The notes under the pieces were generated by a model. It made no database searches. It saw only the letters and a list, made by a program, of their open reading frames with translations, and was not told the DNA's origin. Of a DNA stretch of 58,869 nt, positions 24,641-33,029 are shown in pieces. The stretch is taken from assembly GCA_009693865.1 (NCBI GenBank), contig SHWL01000011.1, positions 1 to 58,869 of the forward strand, written 5' to 3'. Position numbers and translations under genes: made by a program. This DNA comes from Acetobacteraceae bacterium (lineage in GTDB: Bacteria > Pseudomonadota > Alphaproteobacteria > Acetobacterales > Acetobacteraceae). The first letter of the stretch is position 1, and each line of letters begins with the position of its first letter.

Positions 24641-24805
24641 CCGCAGCCAAAAGTCGGCGTTCAGGCGGTCGGTACGATCTTTCGGGCGGCCAAACTCTGA
24701 TCGATCTGACACGCCAACAACCTTAATGATTGACCTTGGCACCACTCTTCCCATCATGGCCCGGACAGGCGAGGCCGTCACAGGGACATAGGCATGTCCG
24801 CGAAC

Positions 24806-25957
24806 TCAAACCATCCTCAACCGCGCGGCACCTTCGGCGGTCAGATGCGCCAGCCGCCCGCCCGCGATCGTCGCCACCAACGACTGTTCCTCTGGCTCAA
24901 AAAGCACGATATCCGCGCGCTTGCCGGCCTCGATCGCGCCGCGATCCGTCAGCCCGGATGCCGCCGCGGGATTTGCCGAGATCAACGCCCATGCCCGAGG
25001 TAGATCGAAGGAACCGCGGTCCCTCATGATGAAAGCCGCGCGCGCCATCGCCGGATAATAATAATCCGACGACAGAATGTCACACACCCCGGCCTCGGCC
25101 ATGACCGCAGCCGAAGCCCAGTTCAAATGCGACCGGCCGCGCACGACATTGGGGCTGCCCATGACGACGTGCTCGCCCATGGCACGCGCGTCGTGGCCGG
25201 CGTCCTCGGCGACCGGGAATTCGCAGATATGGGCGCCGAGGGCCCGGAAGCGGGCACGGACCGCGACTGACTCGTCGTCGTGGCTGGCCATCGGCAGTTC
25301 GGCGGCTCGGGCGGCGGCGGCGATCCGGTCTCGCGCGGCCGGAACCTGATCCGCGCGGGCCGCGATCCCTGCCGTGAACGCGCGGAAATCGTCCATCGCC
25401 ATGCCGGCGCGTCCCGCGTATTTCGCGCCCTCCACCGGATCCTTCAGCTTTCTCATGATCGCGGGGGTGTGATCGTTGAACGCCAGCAGGTGCACCCGGC
25501 CCGCTTCGATATCGGCCACCGCGGCGTCCAGCGCGTCGAGGTTATAGGCCTCCCACCGTAAGTGAACGCGCATGTCGCAGGTCCAGGCCTCGGCCTCCAG
25601 CGCGGCCAGTAACGCCTTCCACGAGTCCAGGCTTCGCAGCCCAGGCTCCCAGGACAGGGTGACGCCGTGGAAGGCGGTGGTGATGCCGTTGGCGAGCAAC
25701 TGCCGTTCGGTGTCGCGGAGCGCGAGCCCCATCGGGAAATCGACCCCGGGCCGCGGCTGGATTTGCCGTTCAAAGGCGTCGCCATGGATATCGACGATGC
25801 CGGGCAGCACGAGAAGACCAGAGGCGTCGATCGCCATCCCCTTCCGGGCTGGAGTGCCGAGACCGTCGATCCGCCCCTCGCTCAGGCTGATGTCCGTGGC
25901 GGCAAGGCCATCGGATGCGAGCAAAACCTGCCCGCCGGTAATACGAATGGGCGTCAT
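24806..25957 (-). CDS. phnM: PhnM-like RPnTP diphosphatase (copy 1)
   Basis: The 383-residue amidohydrolase superfamily protein belongs to the group that hydrolyses alpha-D-ribose 1-methylphosphonate 5-triphosphate to the 5-phosphate before C-P cleavage. Features are LVLPGIVDIHGDAFERQ (metal region), GITTAFHGVTLSWEPG, HLLAFNDHTPAIM, ASHDDES (His), SPNVVRGRSH and a C-terminal GAIEAGKRADIVLF. The first metal motif is His-Gly-Asp rather than His-Thr-Asp as in copy 2, so the two are diverged paralogues. Its start overlaps the stop of phnF (ATGA), making a regulator-enzyme operon divergent from phnGHIJK. Confidence 0.85.
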   Translation of the reverse strand: MTPIRITGGQVLLASDGLAATDISLSEGRIDGLGTPARKGMAIDASGLLVLPGIVDIHGDAFERQIQPRPGVDFPMGLALRDTERQLLANGITTAFHGVTLSWEPGLRSLDSWKALLAALEAEAWTCDMRVHLRWEAYNLDALDAAVADIEAGRVHLLAFNDHTPAIMRKLKDPVEGAKYAGRAGMAMDDFRAFTAGIAARADQVPAARDRIAAAARAAELPMASHDDESVAVRARFRALGAHICEFPVAEDAGHDARAMGEHVVMGSPNVVRGRSHLNWASAAVMAEAGVCDILSSDYYYPAMARAAFIMRDRGSFDLPRAWALISANPAAASGLTDRGAIEAGKRADIVLFEPEEQSLVATIAGGRLAHLTAEGAARLRMV

Positions 25958-26763
25958 GGGGGACCTTCTCCTGGCTCAAACACGATCTGGACGCGGGGGG
26001 TTGGATAACAGCCGACGCCGAATTCCACCACCACGCCGGCCCAGGGACCGTTGGTGCCGGCATTGGTGCTTTCGGTGATGAGAACGGGGCGATTGCGGGC
26101 CATGCGCAGCAGCGCGGCCTCCGACGGTGTAGGTGCGCGGGCGCTGACCCTGGTCACCAGGCGGACGTAATCGTCGACGCCCACGGCCTTCAGCGCCTCG
26201 GTAATGCGCGGTGTCCCGTCCAGAGCGTTAAGGATGCCGCGTAGCCGGGACGCCGGAAAATAGTGCCGGGTGAGGCTGACTGGCGTGTCGTCCGCCAACC
26301 CCAGCCGTTCCAGCATCACCACCCGCGTCCCCGGGCGGATGCCAAGCCCGGAGGCGACGGCGGCGTCGGCGGCGATTTCTCGAAGTTGCAGGACGCGGCC
26401 GGAGGGTTCCTTGTCGTGGCGCCTGATCCACTCGGTGAATCGCGTGCGCGGACCGACGGTGTAGTCCAGCACGTCCTCGGCGACGAAGGTGCCGCGGCCC
26501 TGTTCGACGCGGATCAAGCCGCTTCGCGAAAGTTCCTCCAGCGCGCGTCGGACGGTGTGACGGTTGACGCCGAATCGGGCGGTCAAAGTCCCCTCGGTCG
26601 GCAGGCGCGCACCGGGTGGATAATCGGAGCCGCCGATTTCCAGGCGCAGGGTTTCCGCGATCTGGCGCCATAACGCCAATCCGGCCTGTCGCGGCGTTTC
26701 GTCCTCCCTGACCGCGGGCGGTTTCATCCCGGCCGCCGGCGGTTTCACCAATGTGTCATCCAA
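25954..26763 (-). CDS. phnF: PhnF-type GntR/HutC-family transcriptional regulator
   Basis: The protein has up to 269 residues from TTG 26763; GTG 26748 or ATG 26727 are equally possible starts. A winged-helix domain sits at about 25-100 (LPTEGTLTARFGVNRHTVRR, ELSRSGLIRVEQGRGTFVAE), then a UTRA effector-binding domain (LERLGLADDTPVSLTRHYFP; ITESTNAGTNGPWAGVVVEF). PhnF repressors control phosphonate genes and respond to phosphate or a phosphonate. It is co-transcribed with phnM copy 1 and divergent from phnG, with only 86 bases between, where a HutC-like operator candidate lies. Confidence 0.88.
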   Translation of the reverse strand: MDDTLVKPPAAGMKPPAVREDETPRQAGLALWRQIAETLRLEIGGSDYPPGARLPTEGTLTARFGVNRHTVRRALEELSRSGLIRVEQGRGTFVAEDVLDYTVGPRTRFTEWIRRHDKEPSGRVLQLREIAADAAVASGLGIRPGTRVVMLERLGLADDTPVSLTRHYFPASRLRGILNALDGTPRITEALKAVGVDDYVRLVTRVSARAPTPSEAALLRMARNRPVLITESTNAGTNGPWAGVVVEFGVGCYPTPRVQIVFEPGEGPP

Positions 26764-26791
26764 ACGCCGAAGACCTTGTGCTGATTCGCGG

Positions 26792-26838
26792 TTGACGTCG
26801 CGTGGGGTAGTCTATAGTCATCTGGACATCTAGACAAC
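26792..26838 (+). promoter_or_regulatory. Candidate phnG promoter and PhnF operator
   Basis: TTGACG (26792-26797) is followed 15 bases later by TATAGT (26813-26818), a plausible -35/-10 pair with short spacing. Overlapping and just downstream, GTCTATAGTC (26810-26819) and CATCTAGACAAC (26827-26838; GTTGTCTAGATG on the other strand) resemble the GT-x-TA-x-AC core recognised by HutC-family GntR regulators. The position would let PhnF block the rightward phn operon and its own divergent gene. Confidence 0.45.
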
Positions 26839-26849
26839 TCTGGATCGCC

Positions 26850-27317
26850 ATGAACGACACGGTTTCCGCTTCCGTCCCCCCCGTGGCCCGCAAGAACTGG
26901 ATGTCGGTTCTGGCCCGCGCGCCGGCCAGCGCGATCGAAGACGGGCTCACCCGCCACGCGCCTTTGCCCGCCTGGACCGTGGTCCGCGGTCCGGAAACAG
27001 GCCTTGTCATGGTGCGCGGACGCGCCGGTGGATCGGGCTCGCCCTTTAATCTGGGGGAGATGACGGTAACCCGTTGCACGGTCCGGCTGGAGTCCGGCGC
27101 GGCGGGTCATGCCTATATCGCCGGGCGGGACGAACGGCGGGCGGAGTTGGCGGCGGTTGCCGACGCGCTGTTGCAGGATCCCGCACAGCGCGCCTCGTTA
27201 CAGGAAGCGCTGATCGTTCCGCTTGCGGAAATGCAACGAGCCGAACGGCAGGACCGAGCGGAAAAAGCGGCGGCGACGCGGGTCGATTTCTTCGCCATGC
27301 GGACGATGCGGTCATGA
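26850..27317 (+). CDS. phnG: C-P lyase complex subunit PhnG
   Basis: The 155-residue protein is the first gene of the rightward phosphonate operon. Family landmarks are RKNWMSVLARAPA near the N-terminus, WTVVRGPETGLVMVRGRAGG, FNLGEMTVTRCTVRLESG and GHAYIAGRDERRAELAAVAD. PhnG is part of the PhnGHIJ core that transfers the phosphonate onto ribose. Its last codon overlaps the phnH start (ATGA). Length matches PhnG of other bacteria. Confidence 0.93.
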   Translation: MNDTVSASVPPVARKNWMSVLARAPASAIEDGLTRHAPLPAWTVVRGPETGLVMVRGRAGGSGSPFNLGEMTVTRCTVRLESGAAGHAYIAGRDERRAELAAVADALLQDPAQRASLQEALIVPLAEMQRAERQDRAEKAAATRVDFFAMRTMRS

Positions 27318-27889
27318 CCGCCGCGCCGGAAGCCGGATTTGCCGATCCCGTGCATGACGCGCAACGCTGTTTCCGCGCGATTCTGGATGCCATGTCGCGT
27401 CCCGGAAGGATCGCCAGGATTTCCGGCGTGACCTCCCCCGCGCCGCTTGGTGTCGCCGCGGGCGCCGCGCTGCTGACCCTGTTGGACCACGAAACGCCCG
27501 TGTGGCTGGACCCCGATGTCTGGGCTGCCCGCGGCTGGGTGGCATTTCATTGCGGCGCGGCCGTGGTTGCCGATCCCGCCGCCTGTGCCTTCGCGGTGGC
27601 CATGTCGTTGCCGGACCTGACCCTGTTCGCGGAGGGCACGCACGAGGAACCGGAGCGCTCGGCCACGGTCATTTGCCAGGTGGATTCGTTCAGCAAGGGA
27701 CAGACGTTTCGATTAAGCGGGCCAGGCCTCCGCGAGGAGGAGGAACTGTCCGTCCAAGGCCTGCCGCGCGATTTCGCTTCGATCTGGGAGCGCAACCATG
27801 CGTTGTTCCCTCGTGGCATCGATCTGATCCTGTGCGCGGGGGACCAACTGACCGCGTTGCCCAGAACCGTTTCGATCCAGGAGGTCTGA
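27314..27889 (+). CDS. phnH: C-P lyase complex subunit PhnH
   Basis: The 191-residue protein starts at ATG 27314, overlapping the phnG stop. Typical PhnH features are the N-terminal FADPVHDAQRCFRAILDAMS, RPGRIARISG, ALLTLLDHETPVWLD, FSKGQTFRLSGPG and FPRGIDLILCAGDQLTALPR at the C-terminus. PhnH dimerises and forms the core of the PhnGHIJ complex. Three bases separate it from phnI, so translation is tightly coupled. Confidence 0.93.
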   Translation: MTAAPEAGFADPVHDAQRCFRAILDAMSRPGRIARISGVTSPAPLGVAAGAALLTLLDHETPVWLDPDVWAARGWVAFHCGAAVVADPAACAFAVAMSLPDLTLFAEGTHEEPERSATVICQVDSFSKGQTFRLSGPGLREEEELSVQGLPRDFASIWERNHALFPRGIDLILCAGDQLTALPRTVSIQEV

Positions 27890-27892
27890 CGC

Positions 27893-28972
27893 ATGGCCTA
27901 TGTCGCGGTCAAAGGCGGAGAACGGGCGATCCGCAACGCGCATGCCTGGCTGGCCGAGGAACGCCGCGGCGATCCCTCCGTGCCCGACCTCGGCCTCGAT
28001 CAGATCAGGCAACAATTGGGCCGCGCCGTCGATCGCGCGATGGGGGAAGGCTCGCTGTACGATCCGGAACTCGCGGCGCTGGCGATCAAGCAGGCGCAGG
28101 GCGACCTGATCGAGGCCGCGTTCCTTTTGCGCGCGTTTCGCACGACCCTGCCGCGGTTCGCCCACTCGCGCGCGGTCGATACCGCCAGAATGCGGGCGGC
28201 GCGGCGGATATCGGCAATCTTCAAGGATCTGCCGGGCGGGCAAATCCTCGGCCCGACCTACGATTACACGCATCGCCTGTTGGACTTCGAATTGGCGGAG
28301 GACACCCTGCCGCCGGACGCGCCGCGCGCCGCGCCCGATCCCTCCCCCATGCCGCGTGTGCCAGACATACTCGGACGGGAGGGTTTGCTGGAACCTGACG
28401 GCGCAACGGACGCTGAACCCGGCGATCTGACGCGCGATCCCCTGCGCTTTCCCGCCGGCCGCGATGTCAGGTTGCAGGCGCTGGCGCGCGGTGACGAGGG
28501 ATTCCTGCTGGCCATGGGTTACTCGACCCAGCGCGGTTACGGCGGCAGCCACCCGTTCGCGGGCGAGGTTCGCATGGGCGAGGTCTCCGTCGAGATCGAA
28601 CCGCCCGAGCTTGGGTTCGCGATCGATATCGGCGACCTGACAGTCACCGAATGCCAGATGGTCAATCAGTTCAAAGGCTCGAAGACCCAGCCGCCGCAAT
28701 TCACGCGAGGCTATGGCCTGGTCTTCGGATTTTCTGAGCGGAAAGCCATGTCGATGGCGCTGGTGGACCGGGCCATGCGCGCGGAAGAACTGGGGGAAGA
28801 CGTGACGGCGCCCGCGCAGAACGTGGAGTTCGTTTTGTATCACTCCGACAACATCGAGGCGACCGGATTTGTCGAGCATCTGAAATTGCCGCACTACGTG
28901 GATTTTCAAAGCGAATTGCAGAACGTCCGGCGATTGCGCGAAGCGGTCGAGCGGCGGGAGGCGGCGGAATGA
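27893..28972 (+). CDS. phnI: C-P lyase core subunit PhnI
   Basis: The 359-residue protein has MAYVAVKGGERAIRNAHAWL at the N-terminus, YDPELAALAIKQAQGDLIEA, FLLRAFRTTLPRFAHSRAVD, GYSTQRGYGGSHPFAGEVR and LPHYVDFQSELQNVRRLREA, all strongly conserved in PhnI. With G, H and L it catalyses the nucleophilic exchange that forms the 5'-triphosphate of ribose methylphosphonate from ATP and phosphonate, releasing adenine. It overlaps phnJ by four bases. Confidence 0.95.
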   Translation: MAYVAVKGGERAIRNAHAWLAEERRGDPSVPDLGLDQIRQQLGRAVDRAMGEGSLYDPELAALAIKQAQGDLIEAAFLLRAFRTTLPRFAHSRAVDTARMRAARRISAIFKDLPGGQILGPTYDYTHRLLDFELAEDTLPPDAPRAAPDPSPMPRVPDILGREGLLEPDGATDAEPGDLTRDPLRFPAGRDVRLQALARGDEGFLLAMGYSTQRGYGGSHPFAGEVRMGEVSVEIEPPELGFAIDIGDLTVTECQMVNQFKGSKTQPPQFTRGYGLVFGFSERKAMSMALVDRAMRAEELGEDVTAPAQNVEFVLYHSDNIEATGFVEHLKLPHYVDFQSELQNVRRLREAVERREAAE

Positions 28973-29802
28973 AAGGCTACAATTTCGCCTACCTCGACGA
29001 GCAGACCAAGCGCATGATTCGCCGCGCGCTGCTGAAAGCGGTCGCCATTCCCGGTCATCAGGTGCCGTTCGGATCGCGCGAGATGCCATTGCCCTACGGC
29101 TGGGGCACCGGCGGCATCCAGGTCACGGCGTCGATACTTGGACAGAACGATACGCTGAAGGTCATCGATCAAGGCGCCGACGATACCACCAACGCGGTAT
29201 CCATCCGGCATTTCTTCGCGCGCACGGCGGGCGTCGCGACGACGACCAGCACCGCCAAGGCCACGGTCATTCAGACCCGCCACCGTATTCCTGAAGAAAC
29301 TCTTCGAAGCGATCAGATCATCGTTTATCAGGTGCCGCAGCCGGAACCGCTGTCCCGCCTCGAACCGAGCAGAGTCGAAACGAAGCGCATGCACGCGCTC
29401 GCGGATTACGGGTTGATGCATGTGAAACTTTATGAGGACGTGGCGCGGCTCGGGCAGATCTCGATCAGCTACGATTATCCGGTGCTGGTGAATCATCGTT
29501 ATTTGACCTCACCGAGTCCGATCCCGGCGTTCGATAATCCGAAGATGGACCGGATGCCCGCGCTGCAATTATTCGGCGCTGGGCGGGAAAAACGCATCTA
29601 CGCGATCCCACCGTGGACCGACGTGCGGTCGCTGGATTTCGACGATCATCCGTTCCGGCCGATCAACGCGCCTCAGGCGTGCGGGCTGTGCGGCGCGGCG
29701 GATTCCTACAAGGATGAGGTCGTGACCGACGATCGCGGCGGGCGGATGTTCGTGTGTTCCGACACCGATCATTGCGAACGGCGCCGGAATGACGCGGCAT
29801 GA
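28969..29802 (+). CDS. phnJ: Carbon-phosphorus lyase, radical SAM enzyme PhnJ
   Basis: The 277-residue protein is the C-P bond cleaving enzyme, which releases methane (or another hydrocarbon) and the 1,2-cyclic phosphate of ribose-5-phosphate. The N-terminus GYNFAYLDEQTKRMIRRAL is diagnostic. The C-terminal cysteine cluster is intact as C-x2-C-x21-C-x5-C (Cys238, 241, 263, 269), holding the [4Fe-4S] cluster plus the catalytic thiyl cysteine. GWGTGGIQVTASIL and TDVRSLDFDDHPF are also family signatures. Overlaps both neighbours by four bases. All visible catalytic residues are present, so the pathway should be active. Confidence 0.96.
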   Translation: MKGYNFAYLDEQTKRMIRRALLKAVAIPGHQVPFGSREMPLPYGWGTGGIQVTASILGQNDTLKVIDQGADDTTNAVSIRHFFARTAGVATTTSTAKATVIQTRHRIPEETLRSDQIIVYQVPQPEPLSRLEPSRVETKRMHALADYGLMHVKLYEDVARLGQISISYDYPVLVNHRYLTSPSPIPAFDNPKMDRMPALQLFGAGREKRIYAIPPWTDVRSLDFDDHPFRPINAPQACGLCGAADSYKDEVVTDDRGGRMFVCSDTDHCERRRNDAA

Positions 29803-30575
29803 ATGACGACCCGATCCTGTCCGCCCGCGGCCTGACGCTGTTTTTCGGGGTCATCCCCGCGTTGATCGATGTCGACATGGACCTCTGGCCCGGGGAAATC
29901 CTGGCGATCGTGGGCGAGTCCGGCTCGGGCAAGACCACGCTGCTCAACGTGTTGTCAGGGCTGCTCCGGCCACAAAGCGGGATTGTGTCCTACCGCGATC
30001 CGGAGGGCGGGACGCATGACGTGCATGCCATGGCGGCCCCTTTGTTGCGGACCTTGCAACGTTCCGGCTGGGGCTTCGTACACCAGGACCCCAAGCGCAG
30101 CCTGCGCATGAATGTCAGCGCGGGCGGCAATGTGGGCGAGCGCCTGATGGCGCAGGGCGCGCGGCATTATGGGGACATTCGGGCGCGGGCACTGGATTGG
30201 CTGACGCAGGTGGAGATCGATGCGGACCGCATCGACGATCTGCCTCGCACGTTCTCCGGCGGCATGCTGCAACGCCTGCAGATCGCGCGGACGCTGGTGA
30301 CGCATCCCAGGTTGGTCTTCATGGACGAGCCAACGGGCGGGCTGGATGTTTCGGTGCAGGCGCGGCTGCTGGACCTGATCCGCTCGTTGGTCGCTCGCCT
30401 GGGGGTGGCGGTGGTGCTGGTGACGCACGACATCGCGGTGGCTCGGCTGCTGGGTCATCGGATCGCAGTGATGCAACGCGGACACGTGGTGGAAACCGGG
30501 CTGACCGACCAGGTGCTGGACGACCCGCGGCACCCGTACACGCAGTTACTCGTCAGTTCGGTGTTGCAGGCATGA
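29799..30575 (+). CDS. phnK: C-P lyase-associated ABC-type ATPase PhnK
   Basis: The 258-residue ATPase has Walker A GESGSGKTT (39-47), signature TFSGGMLQRLQ (151-161), Walker B LVFMDEP (172-178) and the H-loop VTHD. It is similar to dipeptide-type transporter ATPases, but in this operon it is PhnK, which binds the PhnGHIJ core and drives its turnover. It is the last gene of the tight GHIJK block; the following 616 bases up to phnL hold repeats instead of a gene. Confidence 0.93.
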   Translation: MNDDPILSARGLTLFFGVIPALIDVDMDLWPGEILAIVGESGSGKTTLLNVLSGLLRPQSGIVSYRDPEGGTHDVHAMAAPLLRTLQRSGWGFVHQDPKRSLRMNVSAGGNVGERLMAQGARHYGDIRARALDWLTQVEIDADRIDDLPRTFSGGMLQRLQIARTLVTHPRLVFMDEPTGGLDVSVQARLLDLIRSLVARLGVAVVLVTHDIAVARLLGHRIAVMQRGHVVETGLTDQVLDDPRHPYTQLLVSSVLQA

Positions 30576-30689
30576 TGTCGAACGCTCCTCCGGACGGCAT
30601 CCGGACCGGAAACGTCACGGCGAGGGGGCTTCAGCGTCCGCCCTTTGGCGACGCCCAAATATCACCGCTTCAATGCGGCCTTCCATCTC

Positions 30690-30917
30690 CCGGTCAAGGC
30701 CGGGCTGGTCCGCATAAACATCAGGATTACGCCGGGTCGGAGATCGACGTTCCCCTTTTTACCGTCATGGCCCGGCTCGTCCGGGGCACCCGTTGTGGCA
30801 CTGTGCCCGAATGGGTGGCCCGGACAAGCCGGGCCATGACGGTTTTGGGAGAAAACCTCCCACCACCTGGGCCTTATCCTGATAGCGATGCGGACGCGCC
30901 GGGCCATGACGAAAAGA
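30690..30917. repeat. Composite palindromic repeat (copy C) inside the phn operon
   Basis: The core 30763-30841 (CGTCATGGCCCGGCTCGTCC ... GGACAAGCCGGGCCATGACG) is flanked symmetrically by half-sites. On the left is GGCCGGGCTGGTCCGCATAA with ACATCAGGAT (about 30696-30725), and on the right TCCTGATAGCGATGCGGACG with CGCCGGGCCATGACG (about 30873-30911). The whole 616-base phnK-phnL gap 30576-31191 has no convincing gene. A 66-codon leftward frame at 30938-31138 with G/C-rich third positions was noted but not recognised. Confidence 0.8.
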
Positions 30918-31191
30918 AAGATATTCGCACGACCCGGTTAATTTTGGGCGCCGTCTTGGTTGGGACCACCGGGCCGGGCCTCTTCCCGAACTTCCGACGG
31001 CCTGGCAACCGAATCGATCGGCACCTCCGCCTGCCCCTCCACCATGTGCGCCATGAACCTGGGCAACCGCAGCGCGAGGACCGCGACGCGGCGCCTGCGC
31101 CTCAATCTGGGGACCGGCTTGGCGTGGGGCGGGTTCATGCCCCCATCCCGCCACGAAAACGTGAATATTCCGTTAGCGCGGGAGCCCTTGC

Positions 31192-31893
31192 GTGAATTTT
31201 CCTTTGCTGCGGACCGAAGGCCTCACGAAAAGTTTCACGCTGCACCTTCGCGGCGGCCTGCGGCTGCCGGTCCTGGACGGCGTCGATCTGTCGGTTGAGG
31301 CCGGGCAATGCGTTGTCCTGTCCGGCCCCTCCGGGGTGGGGAAATCGACCCTGCTGCGGTCGCTGTACGGAAATTACCGGGCTGACACGGGCCGTATCCT
31401 GGTCCGGCACCTCGGCCGGACGGTCGATATCGCCAGCGCCGATCCGCGCGCGATCCTGGCGGTGCGTCATCACACCATGGGTTACGTCAGCCAGTTCCTG
31501 CGCGTCGTGCCGCGCGTGCCCGCGCTCGACATCGTGGCCGAAGCATTGATTGGCCGCGGCCCGTCCCCCGATGAGGCTCGCGAAACAGCCGCCGCGTTGC
31601 TGCTGTCGCTGAACATCCCCCGGCGCATGCACGCCATTCCACCCGCGACATTTTCAGGGGGTGAGCAGCAGCGGGTGAACCTCGCCCGCGGATTCATCGC
31701 CGGGCACCCGATCCTGTTGCTGGACGAGCCCACCGCCTCGCTGGACGCCGATAACCGGGCGGTGGTGGTGCGCATGATCCAGGAGGCCAAAGCGCGCGGC
31801 ACGGCGATCGTCGCCATCTGCCACGATCTGGACGTACGGGACCAGATCGCCGACCGTCTGTTCCCCGTTGCTCCCATCCGAGAGGCCGCATGA
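31192..31893 (+). CDS. phnL: C-P lyase-associated ABC-type ATPase PhnL
   Basis: The 233-residue protein starts at GTG 31192. It carries Walker A GPSGVGKST (45-53), a Q-loop in GYVSQFLRVVPRVPALD, signature ATFSGGEQQRVNLARG (152-167) and Walker B ILLLDEPTASLD (174-185). The N-terminal TKSFTLHLRGG and the internal LYGNYRADTGRIL are PhnL-like. It is thought to act with PhnGHI on the triphosphate-forming step. It overlaps the second phnM by four bases. Separation from phnK by a repeat-filled 616 bases means it may need its own promoter. Confidence 0.92.
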   Translation: MNFPLLRTEGLTKSFTLHLRGGLRLPVLDGVDLSVEAGQCVVLSGPSGVGKSTLLRSLYGNYRADTGRILVRHLGRTVDIASADPRAILAVRHHTMGYVSQFLRVVPRVPALDIVAEALIGRGPSPDEARETAAALLLSLNIPRRMHAIPPATFSGGEQQRVNLARGFIAGHPILLLDEPTASLDADNRAVVVRMIQEAKARGTAIVAICHDLDVRDQIADRLFPVAPIREAA

Positions 31894-33029
31894 GCGCCGA
31901 AACCATTTTCACCAATGCCGTGCTGGTGCTGCCTGACGCAGTCATGTCCGGCACCATCGTGCTGCGCGGCGCCGAAATTTCCGGCGTTCAGCCGGGCCGC
32001 TCCCATGCGCCGGGCGCGATCGACATGGATGGGGATTACCTGATTCCCGGCGTGGTCGATGTTCATACCGACAATCTGGAGCGGCAGGTGCTGCCTCGGA
32101 GTTTGGCGCGCTGGCCGTCGCGCTCGGCGATGGTGGCGCACGACGCGCAATGCGCGGCGGCGGGCGTGACGACGATCCTGGACGCGCTGTGTCTGGGCGA
32201 TCTGGGGTTCGACACGGGACGGATTCAGACGTTTCGCGATGGGGTCGCGGACCTGGACGCGTTGACGCCGACGGGCTTGCTGAAGTCGGAACATTATCTG
32301 CATTTGCGCTGCGAGGTTCCGGCGCTGGACACGCTGTCCTGTTTCGATACCGTCGCGGACCATCCTTTGGTGCGCATGATCAGCCTGATGGATCACAGTC
32401 CGGGAGTCGGGCAGTACGCGAACCTGGAATTCTACCGTGCGCTGCGGCGTCGCGGCGGTTTGGATGAGGCCACGGTCGACCGCCGCATCGGCGAGCTTCA
32501 GGAACAACGCGCGCGTATGCGGGAACCGAACCGTCGGACGTTGTTGGATCGGGTGCGCGGCAAAGGGATCGCTCTGGCCAGCCACGACGATCGCACGATT
32601 GAGGAAATCGCGGAAAACGCACGCGACGGAATCACCATCAGCGAGTTTCCGGTTACGATGGCGGCGGCCGAGGCGGCGAAGGCGGCGGGCATGGACGTGA
32701 TCGCGGGGGCACCGAACGTGGTGCGGGGCGGCTCGCACTCCGGCAACATCGCCGCCGCCGATTTGCTGCGGTCGGGATGGGTGGATGTGTTCGCGTCGGA
32801 CTATGTGCCGCCCTCGTTGATCGAGGCGGCGTTCCGGGTGGCGCGCGAGGGATTGGTGGGGTTGCCCGAGGCGGTGTCGATGATCGCGTCGCGGCCCGCG
32901 GCGCTGGCCGGATTGCCTGACCGGGGCAGCCTGGAAGCTGGCCGGCGAGCCGATGTGGTGCGCGTGCGGGTGCATGAGACTCTGCCCGTGGTGCGCCAGG
33001 TCTGGTGTGGCGGGGAACGGGTGATCTGA
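31890..33029 (+). CDS. phnM: RPnTP diphosphatase PhnM (copy 2, in operon)
   Basis: The 379-residue amidohydrolase superfamily enzyme removes pyrophosphate from ribose-1-phosphonate 5-triphosphate. Signature segments are IPGVVDVHTDNLERQVLPR (metal ligands), GVTTILDALCLGD, HLRCEVP, ISLMDHSPGVGQYA, IALASHDDRT, NVVRGGSHSGNIAA and VDVFASDYVPPSLIEAAF, typical of operon-encoded PhnM. Compared with copy 1, only the general fold motifs are shared; this one is the better match to classical PhnM. It overlaps phnL at its start and the DUF1045 gene at its stop (TGATG). Confidence 0.94.
   Translation: MSAETIFTNAVLVLPDAVMSGTIVLRGAEISGVQPGRSHAPGAIDMDGDYLIPGVVDVHTDNLERQVLPRSLARWPSRSAMVAHDAQCAAAGVTTILDALCLGDLGFDTGRIQTFRDGVADLDALTPTGLLKSEHYLHLRCEVPALDTLSCFDTVADHPLVRMISLMDHSPGVGQYANLEFYRALRRRGGLDEATVDRRIGELQEQRARMREPNRRTLLDRVRGKGIALASHDDRTIEEIAENARDGITISEFPVTMAAAEAAKAAGMDVIAGAPNVVRGGSHSGNIAAADLLRSGWVDVFASDYVPPSLIEAAFRVAREGLVGLPEAVSMIASRPAALAGLPDRGSLEAGRRADVVRVRVHETLPVVRQVWCGGERVI

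Noticed and set aside
30938-31138. 66-codon leftward frame in the phnK-phnL gap with G/C-rich third positions
   Set aside because: Arg-rich product with no recognisable family or ribosome site; recorded only in the gap description.
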